A program made the translations under genes and the position numbers. Below the pieces are notes generated by a model that saw nothing but the letters and a program-made list of their open reading frames with translations, had not been told where the DNA came from and did not search any database. Positions 48,842 through 58,464 of a DNA stretch of 64,000 bases are shown piece after piece. Location: positions 1 to 64,000 of the forward strand of contig DATJVC010000033.1 of assembly GCA_035501935.1 (NCBI GenBank). Direction: 5' to 3'. Every line of letters begins with the position of its first letter. Positions within the stretch are counted from its first letter, which is position 1. This DNA comes from Gammaproteobacteria bacterium (GTDB taxonomy: Bacteria; Pseudomonadota; Gammaproteobacteria; JAJPIJ01).

Positions 48842-51562
48842 ATGGAAGCAGATTCGCAGTCCTCGCAGGAAATGGCGCCGCCCCCATCAGTCATCACCGA
48901 TCTGCTCCCGCTGTCCGGACCAATGCATGGGCGGGTGACACGCGCGCGGCTGGATTGGCTGCAGGCGCTGCTGATTGCGTTGTTGATGGCGGCAGCCACC
49001 GTCACCCTGTGGGGCAGTTTCAACCGCCCGGTCGACATTGTCGACTGGAACGGAAAAATTCACGGCGTGTCCTTCAGCGCCTATCAGAAGGATCAGAATC
49101 CTTACACGCAAACCTACCCCACCGAACGGGAGCTGGAAGCCGACATTGCCATGCTCCGGGATCGGGTCAACAGCATCCGCACTTATTCCTCCACGCACGG
49201 TTTCGAGGCGGTGCCGCGCCTGGCGCAGAAGTACGGTCTCAGGGTCACGGCGGGCGCATGGTTCAACCGTAGCAGGGAAAACAATGCAAAGGAGTACAAC
49301 AACCTGATCCGCAACGCCGAGACCTATCCTAATGTCACGCGCGTGATTATCGGTAACGAAACGCTGCTGCGCGGCGACATGACGGTGAAGGAATTGTCGG
49401 CGTATCTGCGTTATGCGCGTCAACGTTTGCACCAGCCGGTGAGCACGGCCGAAACATGGGATCAATGGCTGCTACACCCGGAACTGGCGAAGTCCGTGGA
49501 CTTTATCGCCATCCACGTGCTGCCATATTGGGAAAAAGTGCCCGTGGAGAAATCGGTGGATTGGGTCATGGATCGCTATGAGGTCGTCAAGAAACGATTC
49601 CCCGGCAAGACCGTGGTCATCGACGAAACGGGATGGCCGAGCAGCGGACCGCGTCTCGGCCCGGCCAGGCCCTCGCTGGTGAACGCCGCAAGTTTTGCAC
49701 GCGATTTCATCAAGGAGGCGCAACGCCAGCACGTCGAGTATTTCATCATGGAGGCCTTCGATCAGCCCTGGAAAAAGGTCGATGAGGGCGCGGTCGGGCC
49801 GCATTGGGGGATGTTCAACGCCGACCGCGAATCCAAATATCCACTGGCCGGCGCGCTTGTTCCCGACAAGGACTGGCGTTCCAAGGCCTTTGCGGCGGTG
49901 TTGCTGGCTTTGCTGCCGATCCTGTGGTTTGCGGCGCAACGCACCGATCTGAAACTACGCGGCCGTCTCTTTTTCGCGCTGCTGCTGCAAACAGCGACGG
50001 CGGCGGCGATATGGACCTCGCTATTGCCGCATACGAAGGAATTGTCCGACTTCAGCTTGTGGATATGGTATTTGCTGTTCCCCGCACAATTGCTGTTGTT
50101 GGTGGTGATGCTCATCAACGGCTTGGAGATGGCGGAAATGATCTGGCCCCGGCGGCTGCGGCGTCACTTCGAGGCATATTCCGCGGCGCCGATGTCCGTG
50201 CTACCCAGGGTCTCGTTGCATCTGCCCATCCACAATGAACCGCCGGCAGTCGTATTCGAGACCTTGGCCGGTCTCGCCCGGCTGGATTACCCGGATTATG
50301 AAGTGCTGGTGATCGATAACAATACAAAAGACCCCGCGATCTGGCAGCCAGTACGTGATTATTGCGAACGGCTGGGCGAACGTTTCCACTTTTTCCATCT
50401 CGAGAACTGGCCGGGGTACAAGGCCGGGGCGCTGAACTTTGCCTTGAGAAACACCGATCCCGCGGCGGCAATCGTGGGCGTCGTCGATAGCGATTACGTC
50501 GTCACGCCGGATTGGTTGAAATCACTGGTGCCTTACTTCGAGCATGACGAAGTGGCCTTCGTGCAGGCGCCGCAAGACCACCGCGCCTGGCGGGACAGCG
50601 TATTCAAGACCATGTGTAATTGGGAATACAACGGCTTTTTTGAAATCGGCATGGTTCAACGCAACGAGCGCAACGCCATCATCCAGCATGGCACGATGAC
50701 GATGATTCGCAAACAGGCCCTGTGGCGTGCAGGCGCCTGGGGCGAGTGGTGCATCTGCGAAGATGCCGAACTGGGGCTGCGTCTGCTCACCCGCGGTCAC
50801 GAGGCGGTGTACGTCAATCATGTCTTCGGCCGCGGTTTGGTGCCTGAGAGTTTCAGTGCCTACAAGAACCAGCGTTTCCGCTGGGTGTACGGCGCGGTGC
50901 AGATTCTGAAGCGACACTGGCGGGAACTGTTCCTGCCCGGCGTTGGCCGCCTCACGTTGGGACAGCGTTTCCATTTTGTGAGCGGCTGGATGCCCTGGTT
51001 TGCCGACGCGCTGCAGCTCGTGTTCACGGTGGCCGGTTTGTTCTGGACCGTCGGCATGCTGGTTGCGCCGCGCAGCATGGAACTGCCGTTGGAGGATTTT
51101 TTAATACCGACGGTGGGCGTTTTTGTGTTCAAGATTTTTCACAATCTCATGCTCTATGATGCGCGGGTAAAATGCGGCTGGCGCGAGCGGTTGGGCGCGG
51201 CCGTGGCCGGCATGTCATTGACGCACAGCATCGCCCGGGCGGTTTTCACCGGCCTCATTACCCGCAGTCGTCCGTTCCTGCGCACGCCGAAGATGGAGGG
51301 CCGTGCGGCGTGGTTGCAGGGACTGGCGATGGCTCGTGAAGAGGGCATGATTGCGCTGGCGCTCGTTTTGGCGGCGGTGACGGTCATCCGTGTATTCGGC
51401 GCTGATGGCGCAGACATTCTCTGCTGGGTGGCCGTCCTATTGGTACAGGCGGTGCCCAATCTTGCCGCGGTCCTGATGGGTGTAACAAGCGTTCTACGGC
51501 CGGCGGAAAAATCCGCCTCCGTTCCGCGGCCGGCCATGGCGCCAGCAGGCGCTACAAATTGA
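48842..51562 (+). CDS. GH17-GT2 membrane beta-glucan synthase (NdvB-like)
   Basis: This 906-residue fusion has an N-terminal membrane helix (about 38-58) and a periplasmic GH17 domain with both catalytic glutamates visible (IGNET and VIDETGWPSSG). Two to three membrane helices follow, then a cytoplasmic GT2 domain with VSLHLPIHNEPP, DSDYV, an ED pair and QRFRW, and a C-terminal membrane bundle. In Pseudomonas a similar protein makes cyclic or periplasmic beta-1,3-glucans from UDP-glucose. The ATG at 48842 is the first after an in-frame stop-free but signal-poor stretch; the AAGGAG is 13 bases upstream. Confidence 0.9.
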   Translation: MEADSQSSQEMAPPPSVITDLLPLSGPMHGRVTRARLDWLQALLIALLMAAATVTLWGSFNRPVDIVDWNGKIHGVSFSAYQKDQNPYTQTYPTERELEADIAMLRDRVNSIRTYSSTHGFEAVPRLAQKYGLRVTAGAWFNRSRENNAKEYNNLIRNAETYPNVTRVIIGNETLLRGDMTVKELSAYLRYARQRLHQPVSTAETWDQWLLHPELAKSVDFIAIHVLPYWEKVPVEKSVDWVMDRYEVVKKRFPGKTVVIDETGWPSSGPRLGPARPSLVNAASFARDFIKEAQRQHVEYFIMEAFDQPWKKVDEGAVGPHWGMFNADRESKYPLAGALVPDKDWRSKAFAAVLLALLPILWFAAQRTDLKLRGRLFFALLLQTATAAAIWTSLLPHTKELSDFSLWIWYLLFPAQLLLLVVMLINGLEMAEMIWPRRLRRHFEAYSAAPMSVLPRVSLHLPIHNEPPAVVFETLAGLARLDYPDYEVLVIDNNTKDPAIWQPVRDYCERLGERFHFFHLENWPGYKAGALNFALRNTDPAAAIVGVVDSDYVVTPDWLKSLVPYFEHDEVAFVQAPQDHRAWRDSVFKTMCNWEYNGFFEIGMVQRNERNAIIQHGTMTMIRKQALWRAGAWGEWCICEDAELGLRLLTRGHEAVYVNHVFGRGLVPESFSAYKNQRFRWVYGAVQILKRHWRELFLPGVGRLTLGQRFHFVSGWMPWFADALQLVFTVAGLFWTVGMLVAPRSMELPLEDFLIPTVGVFVFKIFHNLMLYDARVKCGWRERLGAAVAGMSLTHSIARAVFTGLITRSRPFLRTPKMEGRAAWLQGLAMAREEGMIALALVLAAVTVIRVFGADGADILCWVAVLLVQAVPNLAAVLMGVTSVLRPAEKSASVPRPAMAPAGATN

Positions 51563-51755
51563 TGCATGGATCCGTTTGACGCCCCACGATGACGCATTCG
51601 CTCTTTGTGATGTCTTTCACAATAGAGCGGCTGTGTATGCGGGCGTCAACGATTAATGCCATTTATTATTCGTTTTTCATCATTAATTTCCCCGGTCGTC
51701 ACGACTACGTAACACAATTTTGAGAAATTTTATTCCGACCGCCGGTGAAAAATTT

Positions 51756-51771
51756 TGGTATGTAACTTGCT
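51756..51771 (+). promoter_or_regulatory. Candidate sigma54 (-24/-12) promoter
   Basis: TGGTATGTAACTTGCT has GG and GC separated by exactly 10 bases and an intact TTGC element; two bases of the -24 box differ from TGGCAC. It lies about 40 bases before the sensor gene. Confidence 0.5.
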
Positions 51772-51810
51772 CTGTATCCTGGCGTCGACATTTCGTTGGG
51801 ATCAAACAAA

Positions 51811-52920
51811 TTGAATAATCTGAATTTACTGATTGCCGATACTCCCATGATTGGTGCGGAGCGCACCGAGCCGGTGCAGGATACCGCCATACTGCAGCTC
51901 GCGCACGCCACGATCGGACTTTCGCAGGTTGCCCCGCAACTCAGTGAAATGGCGGCGGGACGGCAGGCCGAGGCCGAACGGCAGGCGAATCACGTGCGCA
52001 ATATCGTCAACATGACCCGCGAGATGACCACCACGCTCGACCAGACCGTGCGTCAACTGCGGATTTCAACGCGCGAAATTGGCGATCTGAGTTCGATGAT
52101 CCGCAGCATCGCAAATGCGACCCGCATGATTGCCATCAATACCAGCATCGCGGCGGCGCACGCGGGCAAGGAAGGACGGGCTTTTGCGGTGCTGGCGAAG
52201 GAAATCCGCATGCTTTCCGAAAATGCCGCGGCGGCGACGAAGGATGTGCAGGAGAAGGTCGAGCGTCTTCAGGAAAACACCCTGCGTACCGCCCAAGCCA
52301 TCGGTCTGGAGGAGGGGGGCGGGGAATCGCTCGACAAGAGGGGGAATGGCCGTGGCCTGGCGTGGTTGCTCGAGTGCATGGATGAGGCGGACGTGAGTGC
52401 TTCCCGCCAGGCCAACGAGGCGCGCGAATTGAACAAACTCGGCTTGAGCCTGCGTGAGCTGAGCGAGCAAATGATCAGTTCTGTGGGCGCGTTCCGGCTG
52501 CAGGCGCACAACCGCGTCGAGGAATTGGTTGAAGAGCTGCGGGCCGACTACGGCATGCGATCCGATGATCCGGGGCGGCAGGCGAGTGTTCTGCGCCTGG
52601 CGGTCAAACGCTGCCCGTTCGTCGAGTTGGCGTATGCCACCGATGCGCGTGGCGTCCAGGTTACCGAGAATATCTCCCGCAGGGATTTTCAGGCGGCCTA
52701 TGGAACTTCCGGCCTGAACAAAAACTGGTCGCAACGCCCCTGGTTTCGCGGCGCAGTGCGTACGGACGGGGTATATCTTTCCGAGATTTATCGTTCGGCG
52801 GCCACGGATGAATTCTGCCTGACCGCCTCCGCCACCTTCAGCGGGAAGGATGGACGGGTTATGGGCGTGGTTGCCATCGATGTCAATTTCCGCGAGATCC
52901 TGGGAGACGACGGTCTTTAG
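51811..52920 (+). CDS. Soluble chemoreceptor-like protein with C-terminal PDC/Cache sensor
   Basis: The N-terminal two thirds is a coiled coil with the methyl-accepting signalling tip (IANATRMIAINTSIAAAHAGKEGRAFAVLAKEIR, seen as IAINTSIAAAHAGKEGRAFA). The C-terminus (about 260-365) is a PDC/Cache-like domain ending VMGVVAIDVNFREIL. No membrane helix is present, so the whole protein is cytoplasmic and the sensor sits after the signalling part, the reverse of usual receptors. The start is uncertain: TTG 51811 (GGGA upstream), TTG 51796 or ATG 51847. Confidence 0.78.
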   Translation: MNNLNLLIADTPMIGAERTEPVQDTAILQLAHATIGLSQVAPQLSEMAAGRQAEAERQANHVRNIVNMTREMTTTLDQTVRQLRISTREIGDLSSMIRSIANATRMIAINTSIAAAHAGKEGRAFAVLAKEIRMLSENAAAATKDVQEKVERLQENTLRTAQAIGLEEGGGESLDKRGNGRGLAWLLECMDEADVSASRQANEARELNKLGLSLRELSEQMISSVGAFRLQAHNRVEELVEELRADYGMRSDDPGRQASVLRLAVKRCPFVELAYATDARGVQVTENISRRDFQAAYGTSGLNKNWSQRPWFRGAVRTDGVYLSEIYRSAATDEFCLTASATFSGKDGRVMGVVAIDVNFREILGDDGL

Positions 52921-53385
52921 TCAATCTCGATGCTTCGCAAGCATCGCCGCAATGAATGACAGCCATGTGGGATTGGGTTCCCAGACAGTCTTCATCAAGG
53001 CAAATGCTTCCTCTACGGATTTATTCTGTTTGATGGCCTGATAAAGGCCCAGAAACGCAGTCACCCGCATATTGGCCGCACAGTGCATCAATATTTTTTG
53101 TCCCTGATGTTTCTCCAGGGCCGCAAAAAAGGCCAGCAGATTATTTTCCGTGGGCGCATCGAACTGAACTGGAATATGTATGTACTCCATGCCCAGTGAT
53201 TTGACATAACCCGGCTCATCCCGCAGGGAATAGCGGGGATCGTCATGAAGTGCGAGGTTGAGGATGACGCAGAAGCCCGCGCGCGCCGCAGCCGCAAGTT
53301 GTCTTTCCGTCGGTTGCCCGGATGTGGACAGTCTTGAATCCACCGCCCGGTAATTGTGGATGTCTGTGACTTGTGTTCCGCTCAT
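52921..53385 (-). CDS. Protein tyrosine phosphatase family protein with shortened P-loop
   Basis: A 154-residue protein of the DSP/DUF442-like group: SRLSTSGQPTERQL at the N-terminus and MHCAANMRVTAFLGLY as the P-loop region. The usual signature is HC-x5-R; here Cys and Arg are only four residues apart (C-AANM-R). The conserved neighbourhood suggests a real family variant, but activity is uncertain. It is convergent with the chemoreceptor-like gene (stop codons adjacent) and divergent from parC. Confidence 0.78.
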   Translation of the reverse strand: MSGTQVTDIHNYRAVDSRLSTSGQPTERQLAAAARAGFCVILNLALHDDPRYSLRDEPGYVKSLGMEYIHIPVQFDAPTENNLLAFFAALEKHQGQKILMHCAANMRVTAFLGLYQAIKQNKSVEEAFALMKTVWEPNPTWLSFIAAMLAKHRD

Positions 53386-53564
53386 AAATCAAAGTAAAAA
53401 AACCGGGGGCTTTACGTCAGCCATTTATGACGGTTGCCTTTGAGCGCGATCGTCGCCAGCATAAATTCTTTACTTTGTGCAATAGCATCAGTAACCTGAA
53501 TCCCCACCCCACAGCCGGCAGAGCCGACCCCATGATTCTCTCAAATTTACCGGGTTGACCGTTC

Positions 53565-55814
53565 ATGGGCACTACATTGTCCTTGTTCGACCAGGCGGAA
53601 CGCAAACCCCTGCATGAATTCACCGAGCGGGCGTACCTGGATTATTCCATGTACGTCATACTTGACCGCGCGCTGCCGCATCTGGCTGATGGGTTAAAGC
53701 CGGTGCAGCGTCGCATTGTCTACGCCATGTCGGAACTGGGGCTCGCTGCCGGTGCGAAATTCAAAAAATCCGCGCGCGCGGTAGGCGATGTCATCGGCAA
53801 GTTCCACCCGCACGGCGATTCCGCCTGTTACGAGGCGATGGTGCTGATGGCGCAGGATTTCAGCTATCGCTACCCATTGATCGACGGCCAGGGCAACTGG
53901 GGATCCATGGACGATCCCAAGTCTTTCGCGGCCATGCGCTATACCGAATCGCGGCTCACGGCTTACGCACAGTTGCTGTTGAGCGAGCTGGGGGAGGGGA
54001 CGACGGAGTGGGTCCCGAACTTCGATGGCACGCTGACGGAGCCAAAACTGCTGCCGGCGCGGCTGCCGAATGTCTTGCTGAATGGCGCGGCCGGCATCGC
54101 CGTCGGCATGGCGACTGATATTCCGCCGCACAACCTGCGCGAAGTGGCGGCCGCCTGCATCCTGCTGCTTGAACAGCCCGGCACGACCGCGCGTGAGTTG
54201 TGCAAGCAGATCAAAGGCCCGGATTTCCCCACCCGCGCCGAGATCATCACGCCGCGCAATGAATTGCGGAAAATGTACGAAACCGGCAATGGCATGGTGC
54301 GCATGCGCGCGGTGTATGAAGCGGAGGGCGACGACATCGTCATAACCGCTTTGCCGTATCAGACCTCCGGCGCCAAGGTGTTGGAGCAGATCGCGGCGCA
54401 GATGCGGGACAAGAAACTGCCTATGCTGGAAGACCTGCGCGATGAGTCCGATCATGAAACGCCGACGCGGCTGGTGCTGGTGCCGCGCTCCAGCCGTGTC
54501 GATATTGAGGCCTTGATGGCGCATTTATTTGCCACCACGGATCTCGAAAAATCCTACCGCGTCAATCTCAATGTCATCGGCGCGAACGGCCTGCCGCAGG
54601 TCAAGGACATCAAGTCGCTGCTCGCCGAATGGCTGGAGTGGCGGCTGCAGACCGTCAAGCGGCGGCTGCGGCACCGTTTTGAAAAAGTCACCGCGCGCCT
54701 GCATATCCTCGATGGCTTGCTGACCGCCCACCTCAACATCGATCAAGTCATCGCCATCATCCGCAGAGAGGACGAACCCAAGCCGGTGTTGATGAAACGC
54801 TTCAAATTGAGCGCCGAGCAGACCGACGCCATTCTCGATCTCAAGTTGCGGCACCTGGCAAAACTTGAGGAAATCAAGATTCGTAGCGAGCAAAAGGATC
54901 TGAAATCCGAACAAGCCGATTTGAAGAAAACCTTGGATTCGCGGTCGCGCCTGAAGACAGTGGTCAGGCAGGAGATCGAAACGGATGCGGAAAAATACGG
55001 CGATGCACGGCGCTCTCCCATCGTCCAGCGCGAGCAGGCGCAGGCACTGGATGAATCCGAACTCATACCGGCCGAGCCGGTGACGGTGGTGCTGTCGCAG
55101 ATGGGCTGGGTGCGCGCTGCCAGGGGGCACGAAATCAATCCCGCCGAACTCAGCTACCGCACGGGCGATGGCTATTTAGGCCATGCCTGCGGCCGGTCCA
55201 ACCAGATGGCGGTGTTCATAGATTCGACCGGTCGTTGCTATTCGCTGCCCGCCCACAGCCTGCCGTCGGCGCGTGGACTCGGAGAACCGCTGTCGGGAAG
55301 GCTCACCCCGCCGGATGGGGCGAGTTTCTCAGGCGTGATGCTGGGCAATCCTGATGCGCTTTATGTGTTGGCGAGTGGTGCGGGATATGGTTTTGTAGCC
55401 AAGCTCGAAGAACTCTACGCCAAAAACAAGGCAGGCAAGGCCGTGCTCAGAGTTCCAGCGGGCGCCGGCGTGGCCTGCCCCGGTCCCGTGCAGGCCTTTC
55501 AAACGGACGAACTCGCGGCGGTATCGAAGGAAGGGCGTCTGGCGCTGTTTCCTGTCAAGGAACTTCCCGTTCTGAACAAGGGCAAGGGGTTGAAACTGAT
55601 CAGCATCAAACCCGATGCCTTATCGAGGGGCGAAGACGGACTCGTTGCAGTGATGGCAATCCCCGAGGATAAGAGTCTCAAGATATATTCCGGTCAGCGT
55701 TGGGTCACGCTCAAGGCCGCAGATCTGGCGGCGTTTCGCGGCCCGCGAGGCCGGCGCGGCAACAAATTGCCGCGCGGCTATAGGCGTGCTGAGAAATTGG
55801 AGGTATGTGACTGA
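53565..55814 (+). CDS. parC: DNA topoisomerase IV subunit A
   Basis: ParC cuts and rejoins DNA to decatenate chromosomes. The 749-residue protein has [20 protein letters not shown], the winged-helix region [12 protein letters not shown], the catalytic tyrosine Tyr126 in AAMRYTESR, and a C-terminal beta-pinwheel shorter than GyrA with GxxG repeats and no GyrA box (QRRGGKG). Length is typical of ParC. The partner parE is not in the window. Confidence 0.95.
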   Translation: MGTTLSLFDQAERKPLHEFTERAYLDYSMYVILDRALPHLADGLKPVQRRIVYAMSELGLAAGAKFKKSARAVGDVIGKFHPHGDSACYEAMVLMAQDFSYRYPLIDGQGNWGSMDDPKSFAAMRYTESRLTAYAQLLLSELGEGTTEWVPNFDGTLTEPKLLPARLPNVLLNGAAGIAVGMATDIPPHNLREVAAACILLLEQPGTTARELCKQIKGPDFPTRAEIITPRNELRKMYETGNGMVRMRAVYEAEGDDIVITALPYQTSGAKVLEQIAAQMRDKKLPMLEDLRDESDHETPTRLVLVPRSSRVDIEALMAHLFATTDLEKSYRVNLNVIGANGLPQVKDIKSLLAEWLEWRLQTVKRRLRHRFEKVTARLHILDGLLTAHLNIDQVIAIIRREDEPKPVLMKRFKLSAEQTDAILDLKLRHLAKLEEIKIRSEQKDLKSEQADLKKTLDSRSRLKTVVRQEIETDAEKYGDARRSPIVQREQAQALDESELIPAEPVTVVLSQMGWVRAARGHEINPAELSYRTGDGYLGHACGRSNQMAVFIDSTGRCYSLPAHSLPSARGLGEPLSGRLTPPDGASFSGVMLGNPDALYVLASGAGYGFVAKLEELYAKNKAGKAVLRVPAGAGVACPGPVQAFQTDELAAVSKEGRLALFPVKELPVLNKGKGLKLISIKPDALSRGEDGLVAVMAIPEDKSLKIYSGQRWVTLKAADLAAFRGPRGRRGNKLPRGYRRAEKLEVCD

Positions 55815-55921
55815 TATTTTACTTTAATGTATTTTAAATAATATATATTTATCAATATATTACCGTGTAAATTTCATTAAGATTAATGGAGGTATATTCA
55901 TCCCTGCCACCGGTTTAAGCC

Positions 55922-55950
55922 GTTGAAACGTAAGTATGGAACCCCCATCT
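55922..55950 (+). promoter_or_regulatory. Sigma32-type heat-shock promoter before htpX
   Basis: GTTGAA (55922-55927) and a perfect CCCCATCT (55943-55950) are separated by 15 bases, fitting the sigma32 consensus. htpX is a heat-shock gene in E. coli. Confidence 0.72.
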
Positions 55951-55984
55951 AATTGTTAACCAATTTCTTCGTGAGGGAATCGTA

Positions 55985-56878
55985 ATGCGACGTCTGCTTT
56001 TATTCATCGCCACCAACCTTGCGGTGATGGTGGTCATCTCCTTCGTTCTCAAAGTGCTGGGCTTGGAAGGCGTTTTGTATCAGCGCGGCGTCCATATCGA
56101 TTTGATGAATTTGCTGGCGGTGGCCGGCGTGGTCGGCATGACCGGTTCGTTCATCTCGCTGGCCATGTCCAAGTTCCTGGCCAGGATGTCCACCGGCGCG
56201 CGGGTCATCGGGCAGCCGTCCAACGCCAGCGAGGCGTGGCTGCTGCAAACGGTGGCGCATCACGCGCAGGCCGCCGGCATCGGCATGCCGGAAGTGGCCA
56301 TCTACGACAGCCCCGATATCAACGCCTTTGCCACCGGAATGAATCGTGACCACGCGTTGGTGGCGGTCAGCACCGGCCTGCTGCGACAGATGGATCAGAA
56401 TGAGGCGGAGGCGGTGCTGGGTCACGAAATCACCCACGTTTCCAACGGCGATATGGTGACGATGGCGTTGATCCAGGGCGTGCTGAACACGTTCGTGTTT
56501 TTCCTCTCGCGCGTGGTCGGCTTCATCGTCGATCAGGCGCTGTCACGCGGCGACAACCGGGGTTATGGTTATGGCGCCGGTTACTGGCTGACGGTGATGG
56601 TCTCCCAACTGGTGTTCGGAATCCTGGCCAGCATCATCGTGATGTGGTTCAGCCGCCAGCGCGAGTTTCGCGCCGATGCCGGCGGCGCCCGGCTCGCGGG
56701 CCGTGGAAAAATGATCGCCGCCCTGGAGCGGCTGCAGGCGGCCTATGAGCCGCCGCATCTGCCGCAGCAACTGGCCGCCTTCGGCATTTCCGGCGCCCGT
56801 GACGGCGGTCTGATGCGTCTATTCATGAGCCATCCGCCACTGGAGGAACGCATCGCCGCCCTGCGCAATGCAGCTTAA
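55985..56878 (+). CDS. htpX: Membrane zinc metalloprotease HtpX
   Basis: HtpX degrades misfolded inner-membrane proteins. The 297-residue protein has two N-terminal membrane helices (about 3-24, 40-62), the zinc motif HEITH (His147, Glu148, His151), two further helices (about 158-180 and 195-220) and the third ligand region FRADAGGARLAG. A sigma32-type promoter lies upstream in an AT-rich region of 170 bases. Start ATG has GTGAGGGA before it. Confidence 0.96.
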   Translation: MRRLLLFIATNLAVMVVISFVLKVLGLEGVLYQRGVHIDLMNLLAVAGVVGMTGSFISLAMSKFLARMSTGARVIGQPSNASEAWLLQTVAHHAQAAGIGMPEVAIYDSPDINAFATGMNRDHALVAVSTGLLRQMDQNEAEAVLGHEITHVSNGDMVTMALIQGVLNTFVFFLSRVVGFIVDQALSRGDNRGYGYGAGYWLTVMVSQLVFGILASIIVMWFSRQREFRADAGGARLAGRGKMIAALERLQAAYEPPHLPQQLAAFGISGARDGGLMRLFMSHPPLEERIAALRNAA

Positions 56879-56889
56879 GGCATACTTCT

Positions 56890-57060
56890 GAAAAAAGTCT
56901 GGGTCTCCGGTAGAAGGGTGTACCGGCGTTGCGCAGCAACGGAGGGAAACAAAAGCGCGGCTGCGATGCGGTGACTGCCTTGTGGTGCGAGAGCAGCCGC
57001 CAGCAACCCGGTTCGACCCTAAACGCAGCCGCTGCTCCCCTGCCTGAAAGAGCCACTCCG
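56890..57060. repeat. Structured intergenic element with successive perfect hairpins
   Basis: Three perfect stems follow each other: 56907-56912 with 56921-56926, 56927-56932 with 56936-56941, and 56957-56964 with 56993-57000. The rest of the gap up to the nrd terminator shows no gene. Short minus-strand frames here lack a ribosome site. It could be a small mobile repeat, an untranslated structured RNA or a remnant. Confidence 0.45.
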
Positions 57061-57142
57061 CGGCCATAAGTCTGGGGGCGCCTTCTTGTTTCCCGACTCT
57101 GAAAAGTCCGGGAGGGACTTATTCAGAGAAAATTGATTATTC

Positions 57143-57170
57143 AAAAAAAAGCGCCCGCGGGCGCGGGCGC
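57143..57170 (-). terminator. Rho-independent terminator after nrdB
   Basis: On the minus strand an 8-bp GC stem (GCGCCCGC with GCGGGCGC, loop GCCC) is followed by eight T residues, 46 bases after the nrdB stop. Confidence 0.92.
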
Positions 57171-57215
57171 ATAAGGAGACGGCACTTGTGAAGCTGGAGA
57201 GGAGAGGTGCCCCCG

Positions 57216-58451
57216 TCAATCCCAGCTTAAAGCGCCGCCTGTCTGGTACTCGGTAACGCGCGTCTCGAAGAAGTTTTTCTCCTTCTTCAAGTCAATCAAT
57301 TCGCTCATCCACGGGAACGGATTGGTTGCGCCCGGATATTGCTCGGGCAGGCCAATCTGTGCGCAGCGGCGATTGGCGATGAAATGGAGGTATTCCTCGA
57401 ACATGCCGGCGTTCAAGCCCAGCACGCCGCGCGGCATGGTGTCGCGCGCGTAGCGTACCTCGAGTTCGACGCCTTCGCGGATAAGGTCGAGCATTTCATT
57501 GCGAAATTCCGCTGTCCATAGCTGCGGATTTTCGATCTTGATCTGATTGATGACATCGATGCCGAAGTTCATGTGCATCGACTCATCGCGCATGATGTAC
57601 TGGAACTGCTCGGCGACACCCGTCATCTTGTTGCGGCGGCCCATGGACAGCACCTGCACGAAGCCGACGTAGAAAAAGATGCCTTCGAACACGACATAGA
57701 AGGCAATCAGATCGCGCAGCAGGCGTTGATCGGCGGCGTGCGTGCCGGTATGGAAGTTCGGATCACCCAGGCTGTCGGTAAAGCGCATGGCCCATGACGC
57801 CTTGTCGTGTACCGAGGAGATTTCGCGGTAGGTGTTGAATACCTCCGCCTCATCCAGCGCCAGGCTTTCCACGCAATACTGATAGGCATGCGTGTGCAGC
57901 GCCTCCTCGAAGGCCTGGCGCAACAGGTACTGGCGGCACTCGGGGTTGGTGATGTGGCGGTAGACGGCCAGCACCAGGTTGTTGGCGACCAGCGAGTCGG
58001 CCGTCGAAAAGAAGCCGAGATTGCGCTTGACGATCAGGCGCTCGTCCTCGGTCAGGCCGTTCGGGTCCTTCCACAGGGCGATGTCGGCGTTCATGTTGAT
58101 TTCCTGCGGCATCCAGTGATTGCAGCAGGCGTCAAGATATTTCTGCCAGGCCCATTGGTACTTGAAGGGCACCAGCTGGTTGACGTCGGCGCGGCAATTG
58201 ATCATGCGCTTGTCGTCGACCGACAGGCGGTGGGCGCCAAACTCGACCTCCTCCAGGCCGGTGAGGCCGTGGACCTCCGTGGAAGTTGCGGCCGCCTGTT
58301 CCGGAACGGGCGGTACTTCAGTACGCGCCCGTGTGGGCGAGACGGCGTCCCCGGCGGTGAGGGCAGTAGCCACATCCGCAGCTACTTGCGGATGGAAAAC
58401 GGAACTGAGCTTGGACTTCAGTGCGTTAATCGGGTCTTCCCAATTCAGCAT
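57216..58451 (-). CDS. nrdB: Class Ia ribonucleotide reductase beta subunit
   Basis: NrdB, 411 residues, holds the di-iron tyrosyl radical centre. Iron-ligand segments are visible: [15 protein letters not shown] and [11 protein letters not shown], with [10 protein letters not shown] between. The first about 90 residues form a variable Ala/Thr/Val-rich leader before [19 protein letters not shown]. The ATG at 58451 gives MLNWEDPI; an ATG at 58481 is further upstream but beyond the GGAG site. It follows nrdA by 13 bases. Confidence 0.94.
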   Translation of the reverse strand: MLNWEDPINALKSKLSSVFHPQVAADVATALTAGDAVSPTRARTEVPPVPEQAAATSTEVHGLTGLEEVEFGAHRLSVDDKRMINCRADVNQLVPFKYQWAWQKYLDACCNHWMPQEINMNADIALWKDPNGLTEDERLIVKRNLGFFSTADSLVANNLVLAVYRHITNPECRQYLLRQAFEEALHTHAYQYCVESLALDEAEVFNTYREISSVHDKASWAMRFTDSLGDPNFHTGTHAADQRLLRDLIAFYVVFEGIFFYVGFVQVLSMGRRNKMTGVAEQFQYIMRDESMHMNFGIDVINQIKIENPQLWTAEFRNEMLDLIREGVELEVRYARDTMPRGVLGLNAGMFEEYLHFIANRRCAQIGLPEQYPGATNPFPWMSELIDLKKEKNFFETRVTEYQTGGALSWD

Positions 58452-58464
58452 GATGGGGTATCTC

